A stretch of DNA of 51,984 nt. Source: Reyranella sp. (lineage in GTDB: Bacteria; Pseudomonadota; Alphaproteobacteria; Reyranellales; Reyranellaceae). Where the stretch lies: NCBI GenBank assembly GCA_022844015.1, contig JALHMO010000022.1, positions 1,911 to 53,894 on the forward strand, in the 5' to 3' direction. The position numbers and the translations under genes were made by a program. Under the pieces are notes generated by a model, which worked only from the letters and a program-made list of their open reading frames with translations, ran no database searches and had not been told where the DNA came from. Below are positions 50,487 through 51,984 of this stretch, piece after piece. Every line of letters begins with the position of its first letter. The stretch's first letter is position 1.

Positions 50487-51593
50487 TTAGTTGGCCGGCA
50501 CGGTCACGACCGGCGGCGGCGATCGCACGCCGACTTCCGATATCGAGAAGAGCAGCATCACGCCGCCGAAGACCAGCTTCGATCGCACGTCGGTGTCGGC
50601 AATCCAGAACCATTTGCCCTTGTAGGGCACGGCGACGAACGAATCGGGCGGCGGCGACGGCCCGCTCGAGATGACGAGAGGCGAGGACGTCGATCCGCCC
50701 GGAGGCTGTGCCGTCGTCGAGCCGGGCGTGGCGCGCCCGGACGCGACATCGGCTTCCGGGATTTGCGCCACGACCCCGAGTTCCAGCATGACCTGGAGCA
50801 TCGAGCGAGTCGCGAGGGCTATCTCGTCGCCCCTGCCCGAGTAGCCGCCATACCGCACGGCATAGCCGCTCGCCGGGCGTGTCAGCTGGAGAATGCTGCG
50901 CACCTCGGCGATCCTGGCTGCCACGTCGGGCGGAACTCCGGTCGGCGGGAACCCGATGCCGGTCGTGTCGCCATCCTTCGTGCGCTCGACGCGGACCTGG
51001 AGCGCGTTGGCCTGCTGCAGCTCGTAAAGCAGCTGGGTCAGCCGGACAAACTGCGGATCCGCCGGTCGCGACATGCCCGAGCGCCGCGACTCGTTTGCCA
51101 CACCGTTGATGGAGTCGACCGTGAGGGGCATCACGACCAGCGCGGAATATCCCGATTGCAGAAGGAACAGGACGGCGCTGGGCGGCACCGGCGACATCAG
51201 CTTCCTGATGAAGTCGTTTCCGGTGAGCGGCGCATAGATGATGGTCGGCCGGTCTGTGTAGGTTGCGCCGACAGTGGCGGTGCCGCCGATCGCGGCGGGG
51301 CCGCCGACGGCGGCCGTGATGTAGTTTTGCGCGGTGAAGCCGCCGGACACCGCGGTCTGCAGCTGGTACCCCGCGACCACCTGGGCGATTTCCATGAAGA
51401 CCGGGAAGTCGCCGTAACGCAGCTTGACGATGTTCAGCAGGGTCTGCTGCTTCCAGGAGTCACCGATCGCCGCCGCATAATCGGAGCGGTCGCGGACCAC
51501 CGACCCGGGGCCAATGCTGCTGCAGGCGCCCAATGCGGCGGCGCTCAGCATCGCCAGCGCGCCAAGCAAAAGGCATCGGTGCAGTCGGCTCAT
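50487..51593 (-). CDS. Predicted outer-membrane/periplasmic lipoprotein, unknown function
   Basis: A 368-residue lipoprotein precursor: basic N-terminus, hydrophobic LLLGALAMLSAAALGAC and lipobox LGAC with the cysteine near residue 24. The mature part begins SSIGPGSVVRDRSDYAAAIG, followed by WKQQTLLNIVKLRYGDFPVF, a glycine/alanine-rich middle (AAVGGPAAIGGTATVGATY) and a proline/serine-rich linker. No enzyme motif. ATG 51593 has AGGGAG 4 bases upstream, ruling out the start at 51623. Encoded opposite to the carbamoyl cassette. Confidence 0.75.
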   Translation of the reverse strand: MSRLHRCLLLGALAMLSAAALGACSSIGPGSVVRDRSDYAAAIGDSWKQQTLLNIVKLRYGDFPVFMEIAQVVAGYQLQTAVSGGFTAQNYITAAVGGPAAIGGTATVGATYTDRPTIIYAPLTGNDFIRKLMSPVPPSAVLFLLQSGYSALVVMPLTVDSINGVANESRRSGMSRPADPQFVRLTQLLYELQQANALQVRVERTKDGDTTGIGFPPTGVPPDVAARIAEVRSILQLTRPASGYAVRYGGYSGRGDEIALATRSMLQVMLELGVVAQIPEADVASGRATPGSTTAQPPGGSTSSPLVISSGPSPPPDSFVAVPYKGKWFWIADTDVRSKLVFGGVMLLFSISEVGVRSPPPVVTVPAN

Positions 51594-51638
51594 CGTACTC
51601 CCTTGTGCCAGCGGCATTCGCATATGACCAGCATACCC

Positions 51639-51803
51639 GTCATCCCGACCGGAGCCGAGCTTGGCGCCTGCCCTGAGCGCAGCCGGAGGGAGGTGGAGTG
51701 GAGGGACCTTCCTGGTTGCAGCATCGGCAAGAAAGGTCCGTCGACTACGCCATCAATGGCGTTGTAAGCAGCGCCTGATCGGGCGGCTCCGCCCGGGATG
51801 GCG
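51639..51803. repeat. Family-A inverted repeat
   Basis: GTCATCCCGACCGGAGCCGA at the left and CGGGCGGCTCCGCCCGGGAT at the right are the arms; an inner GGGACCTT...AAGAAAGGTCC pair matches the core of 142-259. It occupies most of the gap between the lipoprotein and the DUF2252 gene. Confidence 0.6.
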
Positions 51804-51869
51804 ATAGTCTCGTTATGTGCGAATGCATGCTGTTGCCAGGGCCGGCGTCCGCTCACCTCGATCGACGCC

Positions 51870-51984
51870 TCAGGCTCCCTCGACGAGCGCTTCGACCCTG
51901 CCCTGGCGCACCGCCCTCACGAAGGCGCGATGATCGCGCTGCGCCTGGTCGGCGTAGGCCACCGCGAAGTCGCGCATGGCATCG
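51870..51984 (-). CDS. C-terminal end of a DUF2252 protein (partial)
   Basis: The last 37 codons of a leftward gene truncated by the window edge: MRDFAVAYADQAQRDHRAFV, then RAVRQGRVEALVEGA and TGA at 51870-51872. The YADQ...DH pattern is characteristic of the C-terminus of DUF2252 proteins, which have an atypical kinase-like fold of unknown substrate. Only this fragment can be judged. Confidence 0.6.
   Translation of the reverse strand, partial: DAMRDFAVAYADQAQRDHRAFVRAVRQGRVEALVEGA

Overview
The window is GC-rich, densely coded chromosomal DNA. Its gene content is that of a metabolically versatile alphaproteobacterium: an LLM-class monooxygenase, a CaiB/BaiF CoA-transferase, a thiolase/DUF35 pair, enolase-superfamily and M20 enzymes, and a rhizobial-style GlgE/TreS/TreYZ operon. 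A Rhodospirillales/Reyranella-like source is my guess, not something the sequence proves. I found no rRNA, tRNA, CRISPR array, integrase or intact insertion sequence. The gaps carry an interspersed family of GC-rich nested inverted repeats.

Layout. 1-522: a composite palindromic repeat. 523-1909: a MerR regulator and a PIMT-like methyltransferase in one leftward operon behind a striking palindromic promoter. 2166-5449: a flavin monooxygenase, a possible RND-pump remnant, a small membrane protein, a WapI-like immunity protein and a decayed ribokinase. 5625-8517: gamma-glutamyltransferase and an OmpA/DUF4892 lipoprotein-like protein. 9155-12964: a phospholipase D/cardiolipin synthase facing a DUF2079 membrane protein that is translationally coupled to an SDR. 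13167-19157: an enolase-superfamily enzyme, a peroxiredoxin-like gene with an in-frame TGA at its active-site cysteine position (probable selenoprotein), a divergent M20 hydrolase/racemase pair, and a thiolase plus zinc-ribbon OB-fold pair.

19313-35932 is a 16.6-kb, seven-gene operon in which neighbours overlap by 1-4 bases or lie 5 bases apart: glgE, treS-maltokinase fusion, glgB, glgX, treZ, malQ, treY. Together these proteins can convert trehalose to maltose, maltose to maltose-1-phosphate, and that to branched alpha-glucan. They can then debranch the glucan and return it to trehalose through TreY/TreZ, so the operon encodes a closed trehalose-glucan cycle without GlgA or GlgC.

35933-38425 is a loose stretch of small, mostly unrecognised genes including a BON-domain protein with a TTG start. 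38426-44990 holds catabolic enzymes (nitroreductase, M20 amidohydrolase, CoA-transferase, SDR, acyl-CoA dehydrogenase-like flavoprotein) and a secreted SUEL-lectin-like protein. 45136-50462 has a GNAT gene followed by a cassette of two SGNH-type proteins, a NodU/CmcH-type carbamoyltransferase and a 66-residue helical protein, which suggests carbamoyl modification of a glycan or small molecule. A lipoprotein and the 3' end of a DUF2252 gene close the window.

The most notable signal is the candidate selenocysteine peroxiredoxin at 14372-15025, with a stem-loop that fits the bacterial SECIS layout immediately after the UGA.
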